Source: CADEDH01 sp041394285
Lineage (GTDB): Bacteria > Actinomycetota > Acidimicrobiia > Acidimicrobiales > SZUA-35
NCBI GenBank assembly: GCA_041394285.1
Contig: JAWKIL010000013.1
Span: 1-64,000, forward strand
DNA length: 64,000 nt
Direction: 5' to 3'
Shown here: in pieces, positions 51,401-62,400 of the stretch
How the letters are laid out: each line of letters begins with the position of its first letter
How positions within the stretch are numbered: position 1 is the stretch's first letter
Program-made: the position numbers and the translations under genes
Notes under the pieces: model-generated
The model's input: only the letters and a program-made list of their open reading frames with translations
Told to the model about the DNA's origin: nothing
Databases searched by the model: none

Positions 51401-51655
51401 GAGACACCCCAGCGGCACGTTGGTGGCCGAGGTGCGCACGAGCCGACTCTGGTACCCGAGGTCCTGGACCGCCTCCAGCAGCTCGGTGAGCAGGCGGGTC
51501 TTGCCGATCCCGATCTCACCCCGGAGTATCACACCCCCGCTCTGCGTGCCGGCTGCCCCGGGCCCGCCGGCACGCTTGGACGCCACCAGTTCCACGAGCT
51601 CGGCCAGATCGCTCTCCCGCCCCACGAGCGGCCATTCTCTGCGCACTGCGTCCAC
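48437..51655 (-). CDS. Large STAND-type ATPase regulator without recognisable C-terminal HTH
   Basis: About 1072 residues. The N-terminal AAA/STAND module has Walker A GEIGIGKT (residues 46-53), Walker B PWLLAIDDLTQLDG, and GNPLVLRELIEATERAG, as in LuxR-family (LAL) regulators. A long helical repeat region fills the middle. The C-terminus differs from LAL proteins: instead of a LuxR helix-turn-helix there is a domain with WLIQLGAARVLVRDLTGMRY, AYRARALAVVDELATARRRG and a closing GIAEHLRDRITTGSSCSY, a pattern I know from actinobacterial ATPases of unknown output. GTG 51655 abuts the GGGGGAGG; GTG 51646, nine bases from it, may be the true start. It is divergent from the Rieske-glutamate synthase gene and may control it. 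Confidence 0.75.
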   Translation of the reverse strand: MDAVRREWPLVGRESDLAELVELVASKRAGGPGAAGTQSGGVILRGEIGIGKTRLLTELLEAVQDLGYQSRLVRTSATNVPLGCLTDVLTARLGDRLATVSPEILYHEAIAALMTEATRAGPWLLAIDDLTQLDGTSAAVIHQLLMASPVTLVATARAGEDYPGPFHGLWREGRLLVQEVGPLTDDALGRLVTASLGGPVGVWTRHRLVTLAGGNPLVLRELIEATERAGTLQVSDGVWRLSRDFQAATPQLRTLVEQRFAKVSPAVREASELIALTEPIELAAVVQLAGADTVDDLLSQSLAAVDRRQDSSGASAIIHSAHPLFAEVLRAQLPLSRRRRLADRIERLVPAAELAGPALVRRAVLLLEAGLPIDARLMARGGSQAWITGDRELAVMLSLAALGLATADGDRRAGAEAALALAVAGYHPVPGPPEQPGRPDQPTRLARPGPSRPAADDPACGFEAAWRWASDDVERHRVAAAWSWDELMRGRPEDAFAVIDRLGTDASGLFGRFMAEAMQAALVGYSGRWGDARARSEALLHELAGPAGDAGTPAGDSDASSSAGDVERPTVELALATTSAMSAAFDGPADLALERSRQVQRLIATSTASPSWNQLVYSTGGELYGLGLLNGFDAAAGRARELVAQSLTGQTYLDLTGMWLGVIANLAVTMGVLTPQTCHEADEAVRFLGWRDECGLLTFAVGARALFAVLSADDAAIEEHLGRYETEFRAREVKSSVFADRAQAWMAWRRGDATAAVEWIERAWSGNWDQAQVAAWAAPAAHDLVRFGRPELAVDRLDAAAARLGGPFAAALAAHRRALAEGRPADLIAAADELGRCAAVGLQAEALIQAAELSDPVAAQGLVHQAMTLAAPTLQRTPLIEAAERRLPPPTTPRPEPDGAAPRVTLEARGRSWLIQLGAARVLVRDLTGMRYLAALVSRPDDVVPAGMLVGGESGPRRPSPQPILDDTARAAYRARALAVVDELATARRRGDGPSIGRLETEAEALEHELRTQRQLDGTARVFADAEERARTAVRKAIMRAIDEIGAADPGIAEHLRDRITTGSSCSYRSRR

Positions 51656-51882
51656 CCTCCCCCCGGCGAGTGACGACCTGGCTCCGACGCCTCGTTGGGC
51701 GAGAGTTTACCCTAGTCAGAGGGTTGATATGGTTGGCGTCGAGCGCGTACGGCCAGTGCGTCGGCCCGCCGACACAAGCTCCGGAGGCGAGGTATCGGCC
51801 GCCGGCCGCGGGCCAGGGTGTCACGCCCGGGGTCCATCGGCGGCTACACCTCTGTCGAGATCTACGCTCGAGGGGGAGAGGT

Positions 51883-53493
51883 ATGCAGCCGCACAGGATC
51901 GCCACATGGAGGGAGGTGCCCGACCGGGAGCCGGTGGGGGCGCTGGTGAGCGGGGTCGACCTGGTGATCGTGCGCTCCGGCGACGAGCACAACGTGCTCT
52001 ACGGCCGCTGCCTGCACCGGGGCGCGCTGCTGTGCGACGGTCGGGTGGAGGGCGACAACCTCGTGTGTGGCCTCCACGGCTGGGACTACGTGTTCCACAC
52101 CGGCGTGAGCAGCTACGACAACCGGGAGCGTCTCAACCGGTTCACGTCGTGGGTGGACGGCGACGACCTGCTGGTCGACCTCGACGAGATCACGGCCTGG
52201 GCCCGGGAGCACCCCCAACCCTTCGACCGCTCGACCTACCAGGGGGCCTATCAGGACCCCCATGGCACCCCCGACGAACCCCACGTGGCGCTGATACGGC
52301 GTCTGGCCACCGAGGGGCTCAGCTACCTCGGCCACCATGGACCGGTGGGCTCGATGGGCGTGCCCCGGGGCGAGCTGCCGTCGTGGGATCACATCCAGAT
52401 CGTGACCGCCCAGCTGGCCCGCCGACCCCTGCTCGACGACGAGCCGGTGGGGGCCGAGACGGTGATCGGACCGAACGCCGCCCGGCCGCTGCGGCTGTCG
52501 ATGCCGCTGTTCGTGTCGGACATGAGCTTCGGGGCGCTGTCGGAGGAGGCCAAGGTGGCGCTGGCCACCGGGGCCGAGCGGGCCGGCACCGGCATCTGCT
52601 CGGGCGAGGGCGGGATGTTGCCCGAGGAGCAGGCGGCCAACTCGCGGTACTTCTACGAGCTGGCGTCGGGCCGGTTCGGGTGGTCGCTGGACAAGGCGGC
52701 GCGGTGCCAGGCCTTCCACTTCAAGCTGGGTCAGGGGGCCAAGACCGGCACCGGCGGGCACCTGCCGGGGCGCAAGGTGACGGACCGGATCGCCGCCGTT
52801 CGGGGCCTGGAGCCCGGCCAGGACGCGATCTCGCCCGCCACCTTCACCGACCTGCGCACCGAGGACGACTTCCGCCGGGTGGCGGCCGAGGTGCGGGAGG
52901 CGAGCGGCGGGATCCCGATCGGGGTGAAGCTGTCGGCCCAGCACATAGAGGACGACCTCGACGCCGCCCTGCGGATCGGGGTGGACTACGTGATCCTCGA
53001 CGGCCGGGGCGGCGGCACCGGCGCGGCCCCCGTGCTGTTCCGGGACCACATCTCCGTGCCCACCATCCCCGCCCTGGCCCGGGCCCGCCGCCACCTCCAG
53101 CGCCGGGGCCGGGAGGACGTGACGCTGGTGATCACGGGTGGGCTGCGGACCCACACCGACTTCGTGAAGGCGCTGGCGCTGGGGGCCGACGCCGTGGCCA
53201 TCGCCAACTCGGCCATGCAGGCCATCGGGTGCCTGGGGATGCGGGCCTGCGCCAGCGACAATTGCCCCGTGGGGATCGCCACCCAGAAGGCCGACCTGCG
53301 GGCGAGGCTGGTGGTGGTCGATGCCGCCCAGCGGCTGGAGCGGTTCCTGGTGGCCACCACCGAGTTGATGACGGTGTTGGCCCGGGCCTGCGGCCATCGC
53401 CACCTGCGGGAGCTGTGCCCCGACGACCTGACCACGTTCGACCGGGAGATGGCCCATCTCACCGGTATCGCCTACGGGGGAGTGACGCTGTGA
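51883..53493 (+). CDS. Rieske [2Fe-2S] domain fused to FMN-binding glutamate synthase domain
   Basis: A 536-residue fusion. Residues 1-100 are a Rieske domain with Cys43-x-His45 and Cys62-x2-His65 (GRCLHRGALL, VCGLHGWDY). Residues about 140-536 are the FMN/[3Fe-4S] domain of glutamate synthase: SMPLFVSDMSFGALSEEAKV, ICSGEGGMLPEEQ, FKLGQGAKTGTGGHLPG, GVKLSAQHIEDDLDAA, DGRGGGTGAAPV, and the cluster Cys450-x5-Cys456-x4-Cys461. The glutaminase domain of bacterial GltB is absent, as in archaeal-type enzymes. ATG 51883 has GGGGGAGAGG just upstream. The stop overlaps the next gene's GTG, and that gene also starts with a Rieske domain. Glutamate synthesis from 2-oxoglutarate and ammonia is possible, but so is a different flavin reaction. 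Confidence 0.88.
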   Translation: MQPHRIATWREVPDREPVGALVSGVDLVIVRSGDEHNVLYGRCLHRGALLCDGRVEGDNLVCGLHGWDYVFHTGVSSYDNRERLNRFTSWVDGDDLLVDLDEITAWAREHPQPFDRSTYQGAYQDPHGTPDEPHVALIRRLATEGLSYLGHHGPVGSMGVPRGELPSWDHIQIVTAQLARRPLLDDEPVGAETVIGPNAARPLRLSMPLFVSDMSFGALSEEAKVALATGAERAGTGICSGEGGMLPEEQAANSRYFYELASGRFGWSLDKAARCQAFHFKLGQGAKTGTGGHLPGRKVTDRIAAVRGLEPGQDAISPATFTDLRTEDDFRRVAAEVREASGGIPIGVKLSAQHIEDDLDAALRIGVDYVILDGRGGGTGAAPVLFRDHISVPTIPALARARRHLQRRGREDVTLVITGGLRTHTDFVKALALGADAVAIANSAMQAIGCLGMRACASDNCPVGIATQKADLRARLVVVDAAQRLERFLVATTELMTVLARACGHRHLRELCPDDLTTFDREMAHLTGIAYGGVTL

Positions 53494-55466
53494 ACGCTGA
53501 GCCGACGGATCATGTCGATGAGGCCACCGCCTGGCACCGGGTGGCCGGGCCCGACGAGCTGGGTGAGGGGCGGGTGCGCACCGTCACCGTGGGCCGGCGG
53601 TCGCTGGCCCTGTGCCGGGTGGCCGACGGCCGCTACGGGGCCCTCGACAACCGGTGTCCGCATCAGGGCGGGCCGCTGGGGGAGGGGTCGATCGAGAACG
53701 GGTGGCTGCGGTGCCCATGGCACGGCTACGACTACTCGCCCCTCACCGGCCGGCCGCCGGAGGGGTTCAGCGACGCCCCGGCCGGTTACGCCGTCGAGGC
53801 CCGCTCCGATGGCGTGTGGGTGCAGCTGCCGGCCGAGCGCGCCCGGCCGCGGACCGTGAGCGACGTGCTGGTGGACACGATGGTCAACTGGGGCGTTCGG
53901 GCCGTGTTCGGGATGGTCGGGCACTCGAACCTGGGGTTCGCCGATGCGCTGCGGGTGGCCGAGGAGCGGGGCGACCTCCGGTTCGTGGGGGTGCGCCACG
54001 AGGGGGCGGCGGCGTTCGCGGCGTCGGCCTACGGCAAGCTGACGGGTGAGCTGGCGGCGTGCCTGGCCATCGCCGGGCCGGGGTCGACGAACCTGCTGAC
54101 CGGGTTGTACGACGCCAAGGTGGACCGGGCGCCGGTTCTGGCGCTGTCGGGCCAGGTGCCGTCGAAGACCCGGGGTCGGGGGGCGTTCCAGGACGTGGAT
54201 CTGGGGGCGGCGTTCGACGACGTGGCGGCGTACAGCGAGGTGGTGTCGGCCGGGAGCGACCATGCCGAGCTGATGACCCTGGCGTGCAAGACGGCGCTGG
54301 TGACCGGCGGCGTCGGCCATCTGGTGCTGCCCGACGAGGTGCAGGAGCAGGCGGCGCCTTTGGGCGCGCCGGCCGGCGGGCCCGCCGGCCGGGTCGGTTC
54401 GGCCGCTGTGGCCCCGCCGGCCGAGGCGTTGGCGGCGGCGGTGGAGCGGATCGCCGGGGCCCGGCGGCCGCTGATCATCGTGGGCCACGGGGCGCGGCGC
54501 CACATGGGGGCGGTGACGGCGCTGGCCGAGGCCATCGGGGCGCCGGTGGCCACCACGTTCAAGGCCAAGGGGGCGATCGGTGACGACCATCCGCTGGCCT
54601 GCGGGGTGCTGGGGCGGAGTGGCACGCCGGTGGCGAGCTGGTTCATGAACGAGAGCGATCTCATCGTCGTGTTCGGGGCGTCGTTCGCCAACCACACCGG
54701 GATCGCTCCGTACAAGCCGCTGGTCCAGGTCGACCACGACCCGATGGCGCTGGGCCGGTTCCACCCCGTCGACGTGCCGGTGCTGGGCGACATCGGCGTG
54801 ACGGCTTCGCTGCTGGCGGCCGAGCTCGCCGGGCTCTCGCCGGCGGTGGATCAGCGGGCCGAGCTGGCCGGGCGGTGGGCGCTGTGGCGGGCCGAGAAGG
54901 CCAGCCGGGCGGCCGACGACGCCGGCCGGGGTGTGGCGTCGGCCGCGGTGTTCGCCGAGCTGTCGGCGGCCTTGCCGGGCGACGCCGTGCTGTGCGTCGA
55001 CGTCGGCAACAACGCCTACTCGTTCGGGCGGTACATGGAGGTGGCGGGCGGCACCGACGTGCTGATGTCGGGCTACCTGGGCTCGATCGGGTTCGCCTTC
55101 CCGGCGGCCATGGGGGCGTGGGCGGCGGTGGAGGGCCGGCGGCCGGTGGTGAGCGTGAGCGGCGACGGCGGGTTCGGCCAGTACGCCATGGAGCTGACCA
55201 CGGCCGTGGCCAACCGGATGCGGATCTGCCACGTGCTGTTGGACAACAGCGAGCTGGGCAAGATCTCGAAGGAGCAGCGGGCCGGTGAGCTCGACGTGTG
55301 GCACACCGGGCTCCACAACCCCGACTTCGCCGCCTTCGCCCGCCTGTGCGGGGCCGAGGGGTTCAGCGTGAACGAGCCCGGCGAGCTGCGGGCCGCCCTG
55401 GCAGCGGCGCTGGCCGTGGACGGGCCCTCGCTGGTGGCCATCCGCGCCGACGCTGCGTTGGTGTAG
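53490..55466 (+). CDS. Rieske [2Fe-2S] domain fused to pyruvate-oxidase-like ThDP enzyme
   Basis: A 658-residue fusion. Residues 1-115 are a Rieske domain with Cys56-x-His58 and Cys75-x2-His78 (NRCPHQGGPLG, RCPWHGYDY). Residues about 121-658 are a thiamine-diphosphate enzyme. The catalytic Glu171 is in VRHEGAAAFAASAYGKLTG, and the ThDP motif starts SGDGGFGQYAMEL (558-560 is GDG) and ends LLDNSELG. The stretch AIAGPGSTNLLTGLYDAKVD and VPSKTRGRGAFQDVDL recalls PoxB-type pyruvate oxidase more than acetolactate synthase. The C-terminus stops where PoxB would continue into its membrane-binding tail. Electrons from 2-keto acid oxidation could thus leave through the Rieske cluster. GTG 53490 overlaps the upstream stop. 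Confidence 0.87.
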   Translation: MNAEPTDHVDEATAWHRVAGPDELGEGRVRTVTVGRRSLALCRVADGRYGALDNRCPHQGGPLGEGSIENGWLRCPWHGYDYSPLTGRPPEGFSDAPAGYAVEARSDGVWVQLPAERARPRTVSDVLVDTMVNWGVRAVFGMVGHSNLGFADALRVAEERGDLRFVGVRHEGAAAFAASAYGKLTGELAACLAIAGPGSTNLLTGLYDAKVDRAPVLALSGQVPSKTRGRGAFQDVDLGAAFDDVAAYSEVVSAGSDHAELMTLACKTALVTGGVGHLVLPDEVQEQAAPLGAPAGGPAGRVGSAAVAPPAEALAAAVERIAGARRPLIIVGHGARRHMGAVTALAEAIGAPVATTFKAKGAIGDDHPLACGVLGRSGTPVASWFMNESDLIVVFGASFANHTGIAPYKPLVQVDHDPMALGRFHPVDVPVLGDIGVTASLLAAELAGLSPAVDQRAELAGRWALWRAEKASRAADDAGRGVASAAVFAELSAALPGDAVLCVDVGNNAYSFGRYMEVAGGTDVLMSGYLGSIGFAFPAAMGAWAAVEGRRPVVSVSGDGGFGQYAMELTTAVANRMRICHVLLDNSELGKISKEQRAGELDVWHTGLHNPDFAAFARLCGAEGFSVNEPGELRAALAAALAVDGPSLVAIRADAALV

Positions 55467-55501
55467 CCCCGGTGACCGGCATCGCAGGGCCCGGGAGCCG
55501 G

Positions 55502-55507
55502 TAGCTT
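55502..55507 (+). promoter_or_regulatory. Leaderless -10 box for ilvD
   Basis: TAGCTT, seven bases before ATG 55515, so ilvD need not depend on the Rieske operon promoter. Confidence 0.5.
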
Positions 55508-55514
55508 CACCTCC

Positions 55515-57230
<1,716 letters not shown>

Positions 57231-57240
57231 TCCACCCGCA

Positions 57241-57280
57241 GCCCTCCTGCCCGGCGCCTTGGGCCGCTGAGCAGGAGGGC
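57241..57280 (+). terminator. Hairpin after ilvD
   Basis: GCCCTCCTGC (57241-57250) and GCAGGAGGGC (57271-57280) form a perfect 10-bp stem with a 20-base loop, 11 bases after the ilvD stop and just ahead of the P450 promoter. Confidence 0.6.
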
Positions 57281-57283
57281 CAC

Positions 57284-57289
57284 TAGTGT
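57284..57289 (+). promoter_or_regulatory. Leaderless -10 box for the P450 gene
   Basis: TAGTGT, six bases before ATG 57296. Confidence 0.5.
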
Positions 57290-57295
57290 GGTTCG

Positions 57296-58648
57296 ATGGA
57301 CGAAGCACCGGCCCGAACCGTGCATCCGCCGGTCCTCCACCAGGTAGAGGTGCAGGACTGGCCCCGTGACCGCGAGGTGCCGCCTCCGGAGACCACGCTC
57401 GATCTCGACGACATCAACCTGGCCGACCCCGCCACCTGGGGCCGGCCCGACATCCACGGCATCCTGTGGCTCCGCCGGGAGGAACGCCCGATCGCCCGCG
57501 ACGAGCACCGCTCCACCGGCGACCCGTTCTGGTCGTTCACCCGTTGGGACCACATCGCCGCCATCTCGGCCGACCACGCCACGTTCTCCAACGCCCACGG
57601 CGTGGCGGCGGCCAACGACCGGGGTGCCGTCAACGCCGCCGAGGGCACGATCATCTCGATGGATCCGCCCCTGCACACCCTGATGCGCAAGGTGGTCAAC
57701 AAGGGGTTCACCCCCCGCCAGGTGCGGGCCCTGGCCCCGGCCGTCAACCGCCGGGTCGACGAGATCATCGAGCGGCTCCAGAAACAGCCCACCGGCCCCG
57801 ACGGTCGGGCCCACGTCGACTTCGTGGACGACGTGGCCATGCGCCTCCCGGCCGCCGTCATCTGCGACATGATGGGCATCCCGGAGGAGGACCAGGGCCG
57901 CATGGTCGAGCTCACGGGCAAGTCGCTCACCCCCAACGAGTACGGGCTCACCCGCCACGACATCCCCCGCATCACGGCCGAGATCGACGACTACGGCCTG
58001 GCCCTGGGGGAGGACCGGCTGGCCAACCCGCAGGACGACCTGACGTCGCTCCTCGTCACCGGCCAGATCGCCGACCAGCCCCTGGCCGCCGACCAGGTGG
58101 GCCCGTTCTTCCGGCTCCTGATCCTGGGGGGCAACGAGACGACCCGCAACGCCCTGTCGCACGGGATGCTGGCCCTCACCGAGTGGCCCGAGGAGCGCCA
58201 GCGCTGGATCGAAGCGCTCGGCACCGAGGCCGAGGACGAGGTGGCGTGGTCGGCCGCCGAGGAGATCGTGCGCTGGGCCAGCCCCGTCATCCACATGAAG
58301 CGCGACGCCACCCGCGACGTGGTGATGGGCGACGACGAGACGGGCCGGGTGGAGATCGCCGAGGGGGAGAAGGTGGTGATCTGGTACCCGTCGGCCAACC
58401 GGGATCCCCGCCACTTCCCCGACCCCTACCGGTTCGACATCATGCGGAACCCCAACCATCAGGGTGGGTTCGGTACCGGTGGCGCCCACTTCTGCCTGGG
58501 GGCCAACCTGGCCCGCCGGGAGATCGCCATCACGCTGTCGGAGGTCCTCCGGAACTTCCCCGACATGACGGCCGAAGGCCAGTACCGCAAGGTCCGCTCC
58601 AACTTCCTGCACGTGGTGGCCGAGCTGCCCGTCAGCTACACGCCATGA
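57296..58648 (+). CDS. Cytochrome P450
   Basis: A 450-residue bacterial P450. The I-helix oxygen motif is LLILGGNETTRNALSHG (about 275-290), the ExxR pair lies in EEIVRWASPVIHMKR, and the heme-binding loop GFGTGGAHFCLGANLARRE has the ligand Cys400. The start MDEAPARTVHPPV is followed by a Pro-rich segment as in steroid-acting actinobacterial P450s (CYP125/142-like), but the substrate is not certain. No ferredoxin gene is next to it. The stop overlaps the following hydrolase start (ATGA). Confidence 0.95.
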   Translation: MDEAPARTVHPPVLHQVEVQDWPRDREVPPPETTLDLDDINLADPATWGRPDIHGILWLRREERPIARDEHRSTGDPFWSFTRWDHIAAISADHATFSNAHGVAAANDRGAVNAAEGTIISMDPPLHTLMRKVVNKGFTPRQVRALAPAVNRRVDEIIERLQKQPTGPDGRAHVDFVDDVAMRLPAAVICDMMGIPEEDQGRMVELTGKSLTPNEYGLTRHDIPRITAEIDDYGLALGEDRLANPQDDLTSLLVTGQIADQPLAADQVGPFFRLLILGGNETTRNALSHGMLALTEWPEERQRWIEALGTEAEDEVAWSAAEEIVRWASPVIHMKRDATRDVVMGDDETGRVEIAEGEKVVIWYPSANRDPRHFPDPYRFDIMRNPNHQGGFGTGGAHFCLGANLARREIAITLSEVLRNFPDMTAEGQYRKVRSNFLHVVAELPVSYTP

Positions 58649-59466
58649 CCTCCGGCGAGGGGAGCGGCGGGGTCACCTGGACCGACCGGGTGTGGCGCAG
58701 CAGCGACGGCCTCCAGGCCCGGATCTACCTGCCGCCGGCCGAGGCCCGGGCCGCCCGAAACGGGGCGGTGATGGTGGACGTCCACGGGGGTGCCTGGGCC
58801 TCCCGCAACCGGACCCTGGGCGAGGTCTACAACACGGCCGTGGCCGAGGCCGGCTTCGTGGTGGTGGCCGTCGACTTCCGCGACGGGCGCAACGCCCGCC
58901 ACCCGGCCGCGGTCGACGACATCGCCGAGGCCGTCGGCTGGGTCCGCACCGCCGGCGGGCTCGACATCGACCCCGCCCGTCTCGCTCTGTGCGGCAGCTC
59001 GAGCGGCGGCCATCTCGCGCTCCACACGGCGCTGACCGAGGTCGAGGTGGCCTTCGTCGGCGCCTTCTGGCCCCCGGTGGACCCGCTGGTCCGCTACCAG
59101 TACGCCCAGAAGATGATCGGTCAGCCGGTACCCGAGGGCAACCGGCTCGACGCCCCCAACCTGGTGGCCTCCACCGAGGCCTACTACGGCGACGAGGCGA
59201 CGATGGCCGACGCCTCGATCTCGGCCATCCTGCGTTCGGGCCGGGCCCGCCACCTGCCCCCGGTCTGGCTGGTCAACGCCTCGGAGGATCTGAACGTGCC
59301 CCGGGTGATGATCGAGGAGCTGGTGGCGGCGTACGCCGCGGTCGGCGGGAGCCTGGAGCTGACCGAGTACGAGGGTGAGATCCACGGCTTCGGCCACGGC
59401 ACCCATCCCGGGGCCCGTCAGTTCCAGGCCGACCTCGTCGCCCACCTGTCGACCGCCCTGGCCTGA
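58645..59466 (+). CDS. Alpha/beta hydrolase (acetyl-esterase/HSL-like)
   Basis: A 273-residue alpha/beta hydrolase. The oxyanion-hole motif HGG is in VMVDVHGGAWASRN, the nucleophile elbow is CGSSSGGHLALH, an acidic residue follows in LVNASEDLNVP and the catalytic His is probably in IHGFGHGTHP. This is the hormone-sensitive-lipase or acetyl-esterase type. It is coupled to the P450 gene by a four-base overlap, so the two may act on the same compound. Ends 12 bp before the end of the convergent AfsR-like gene. Confidence 0.9.
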   Translation: MTSGEGSGGVTWTDRVWRSSDGLQARIYLPPAEARAARNGAVMVDVHGGAWASRNRTLGEVYNTAVAEAGFVVVAVDFRDGRNARHPAAVDDIAEAVGWVRTAGGLDIDPARLALCGSSSGGHLALHTALTEVEVAFVGAFWPPVDPLVRYQYAQKMIGQPVPEGNRLDAPNLVASTEAYYGDEATMADASISAILRSGRARHLPPVWLVNASEDLNVPRVMIEELVAAYAAVGGSLELTEYEGEIHGFGHGTHPGARQFQADLVAHLSTALA

Positions 59467-59478
59467 TCTCGACAGCGC

Positions 59479-62400
59479 TCACGGCGAGGGTGCGTCCTCC
59501 AGACGGGCCAGGGCGTCGCGCCATTCGTCCTGCCCGTACTCGAGGATCGACAGGTCGTCGGTGGTGGAGAGCGCCAGGCGGTACCGGTCCCGGGCCTCGA
59601 TCCGATCGCCCCGGGCCTCGGCGGCGTGACCCAGCCCGGCCTGGGTGATGGCGATACAGCCGGGGTTGGCGTCGACCTCGGCGATGGCCAGCGCCTGGCG
59701 GTGGTACGCCAGCGCCCGCTCGTGGTCGCCCCGGCCGGTGGCCAGGCGCCCCAGGCACGAGTACAGGAAGTGGATGACGTGGTGTTCGCCCCCGCCGAGA
59801 AGCTCGACGGCTTCCAGGTAGCAGGCCTCGGCCCGCTCGTCGTCGCCCAGCTGCTGGTGGAGCCGGCCCAGCTCGCTCAGCGTCACGCCCAGCGCCCAGT
59901 GCTCGCTCATGGCCCGAAACGCCTCGGCCGCCCGGTGTCCCCGGGCCAGGGCGACGGCGGGGTCGGCGGCCGTGGGCTCGAGGCCGTACCGGATCCCGTC
60001 GAGGATCATGATCGCCATGTCGACCACTGCCCTGGACCAGGTGCCGCCGCCCTCGGTCAGCGCGTCGGCCTCCTGCAGGAGCTGGTAGGGGATGCGGAGG
60101 TCGCTGCCGGCGAGCTGGGTGAAGGCGGCGACCACCCGGGCGACGTCGGCGTCAGGATGGTCGTGGGCGTCGAGCACCTCGACCGCCTGCAGCACCGGCT
60201 CGGCGATCGCCCGGTCCGAGTGGTCCACCTTGGCCATGGCTCGGGCCACGACCAGCACCGCCCACCGCAGCGGTTCGCGCTCCCGGTCGGCCAGCCCCAT
60301 CAACGTGGTCATCAGATCACGACCGGCCCGGGCGTCGTTCAACAGGAACCACCAGGCGGCCCCGAGCGCGATCTCTTCGGCCAGGTCCAGTTGGGCGGTC
60401 TCGGTGATCCAGGCGATGGCTGCCCGGAGCTGGCTGCCGTAGCGGTCGACAGCGGCGAAGGCGGCGGGTCGGGAGTCGTCGCGGCGGGCGTGGGCGTCGG
60501 ACACGATGCCGATCAGCCACCGGGCGTGGGCCCGGCGGGTCTCGGCCATCAGCCCGGCCGCCGTCAGCTCGGCCTCGGCCAGCTGGCGGATCGGCTCCAG
60601 CATCCGGAACCGGGCCGAGCCGGCGCCACCGGCACCGCTCACGGCCAGAAGCGAGGCGTCGTGCAGCTCGTCGAGGCATTCCAGCACGTCGATCGAGCTG
60701 AGCCCGCACCGCTCCACCAGGGCTTCCGCCCCGAGCAGGTCGAACTCGCCGCTCATGACGGCCAAGCGGGCGAAGAGCTGGCGGGCGGGCGGTGTGAGCT
60801 GGTCGACGCTCCAGCCGACCACGGCCTCCAGGCTGCGGTGCCGGCGCTCCCGGCTGGAGCGGACCTGGCGCAGCAGCCGGAGCTGGTCGTCCACCCGGGC
60901 CGCGATGTCCTCCACCGAGAGCAGCGAGGCCCGGCCGGCGGCCAGCTCGATGGCCAGGGGAATGCCGTCGAGCCGGCGGCAGATGTGGGCCACCACCGGG
61001 AGCAGGCCGGGAGGCACAGCCACGTCGTGGCGGGCGGCCCGGGCCCGGGCCAGGAAGAGCTGGACCGAGGGCGATTCGCCGGTGGCGCTGAGGTCGGCGT
61101 CCTGATCGGGCAGCGCCAGGGGCGGGATGCCGACGATGGCCTCGCCGGCCAGACCGAGCGGCTGGCGGGAGGTGACGAGGAGCGAGCCCTTGAGCTCGTC
61201 GGCCAGCACCGGCTCCAGCACCGCAGCCACGGCGTCGAGCACGTGCTCGGCGTTGTCGACGACCACCAGGTCGGTGCTGACCCGCAGATGGTCGGCCAGG
61301 CGCCGCTCGGGGGTGCGCTCGTCGTCGATGTCGGCCGGAGCCACCTCCTGGGCCAGCCGGTTGCCGACCGCGGCGGGGTCGGTCGTGGTGGCCAGGTCGA
61401 CGAACACCACCGGCCGGCCGCCGGCCACGGCCCACGCCACCGCCAGGCTGAGCGACGTCTTGCCGATCCCTCCCGGGCCCACGAGCGACACCAGCGGGTG
61501 ACGTCCCACCAGATCGACGATCTCGGCCACCAGCGGATCCCTGCCCAGCAGGGGTGACCGCAGGCGGGGGAGCGACGCCGGCCCCGCGGTGCGCAACGGG
61601 GGGAAGACCGTGCGGAGGCCAGGTCCGCTGACCTGCCACACCGCCACCGGCTCGGGGGCGTCGACCAGCCAGTGGAGTCCGAGGTCTCGCAACTCGATGT
61701 CGGCCGCCAGATCGGGCCGGGCCAGGTCGACGGTGGCCGACGAGGCGAGCACCTGGCCGTCGTGGGCGATGTCGAGCAGGCGCCGGGCCAGGTCGGCGAC
61801 GGGATTCCGCCGGCGGTAGCCGTCGCCGTCGCCGCTGCTGGCGGCGGCGGGTCGCAGCACGCCGGTGTGTACGGCGGCCCGGGCGCCGGTGGCCCGGGCG
61901 GCGTCGACGGCGGCGGCCAGGGCCTGGGCCGGCTCGGCGAACACGGCGGGCTCGTCGCCCGCTCCCAACACCAGAGACAGGACGCCCTGCGGCTGGGTCC
62001 CCGCCTCCGGTTCGCCCCCCGCTCCGGCGAGGGCCGGGTCCTGGATGAGGATGCGGCGCTCCAGATCCACCAGCGCCGGGCCGGGGCTGAGGCCCAACTC
62101 GTCGGAGAGGTGGCGCCGGGCCTGCTGGAAGGCCCGCAGCGCCTCGGCCTGGCGGCCCTGGCGGTACAGGGCCGTCATCAGCAGCTCCCAGCGCCGCTCC
62201 CGCAGCGGCTCGGCCCGGGTTGCCGCCTCCAGGGTGGCCACCAGCTCGGAGGTGGCGGCGCCGGTCTCGAGGGCACGGGCGGCGACGGCGTCCACGGCGT
62301 CGGCCCGCAGGCCGTCGATGCGGAGCCGCTCGGCGTCGAGGGCGGCGGCCGGCCCCAGCCCGTCGAGCGTGGGGCCCCGCCACAGGGCGTCGGCCTCGGC

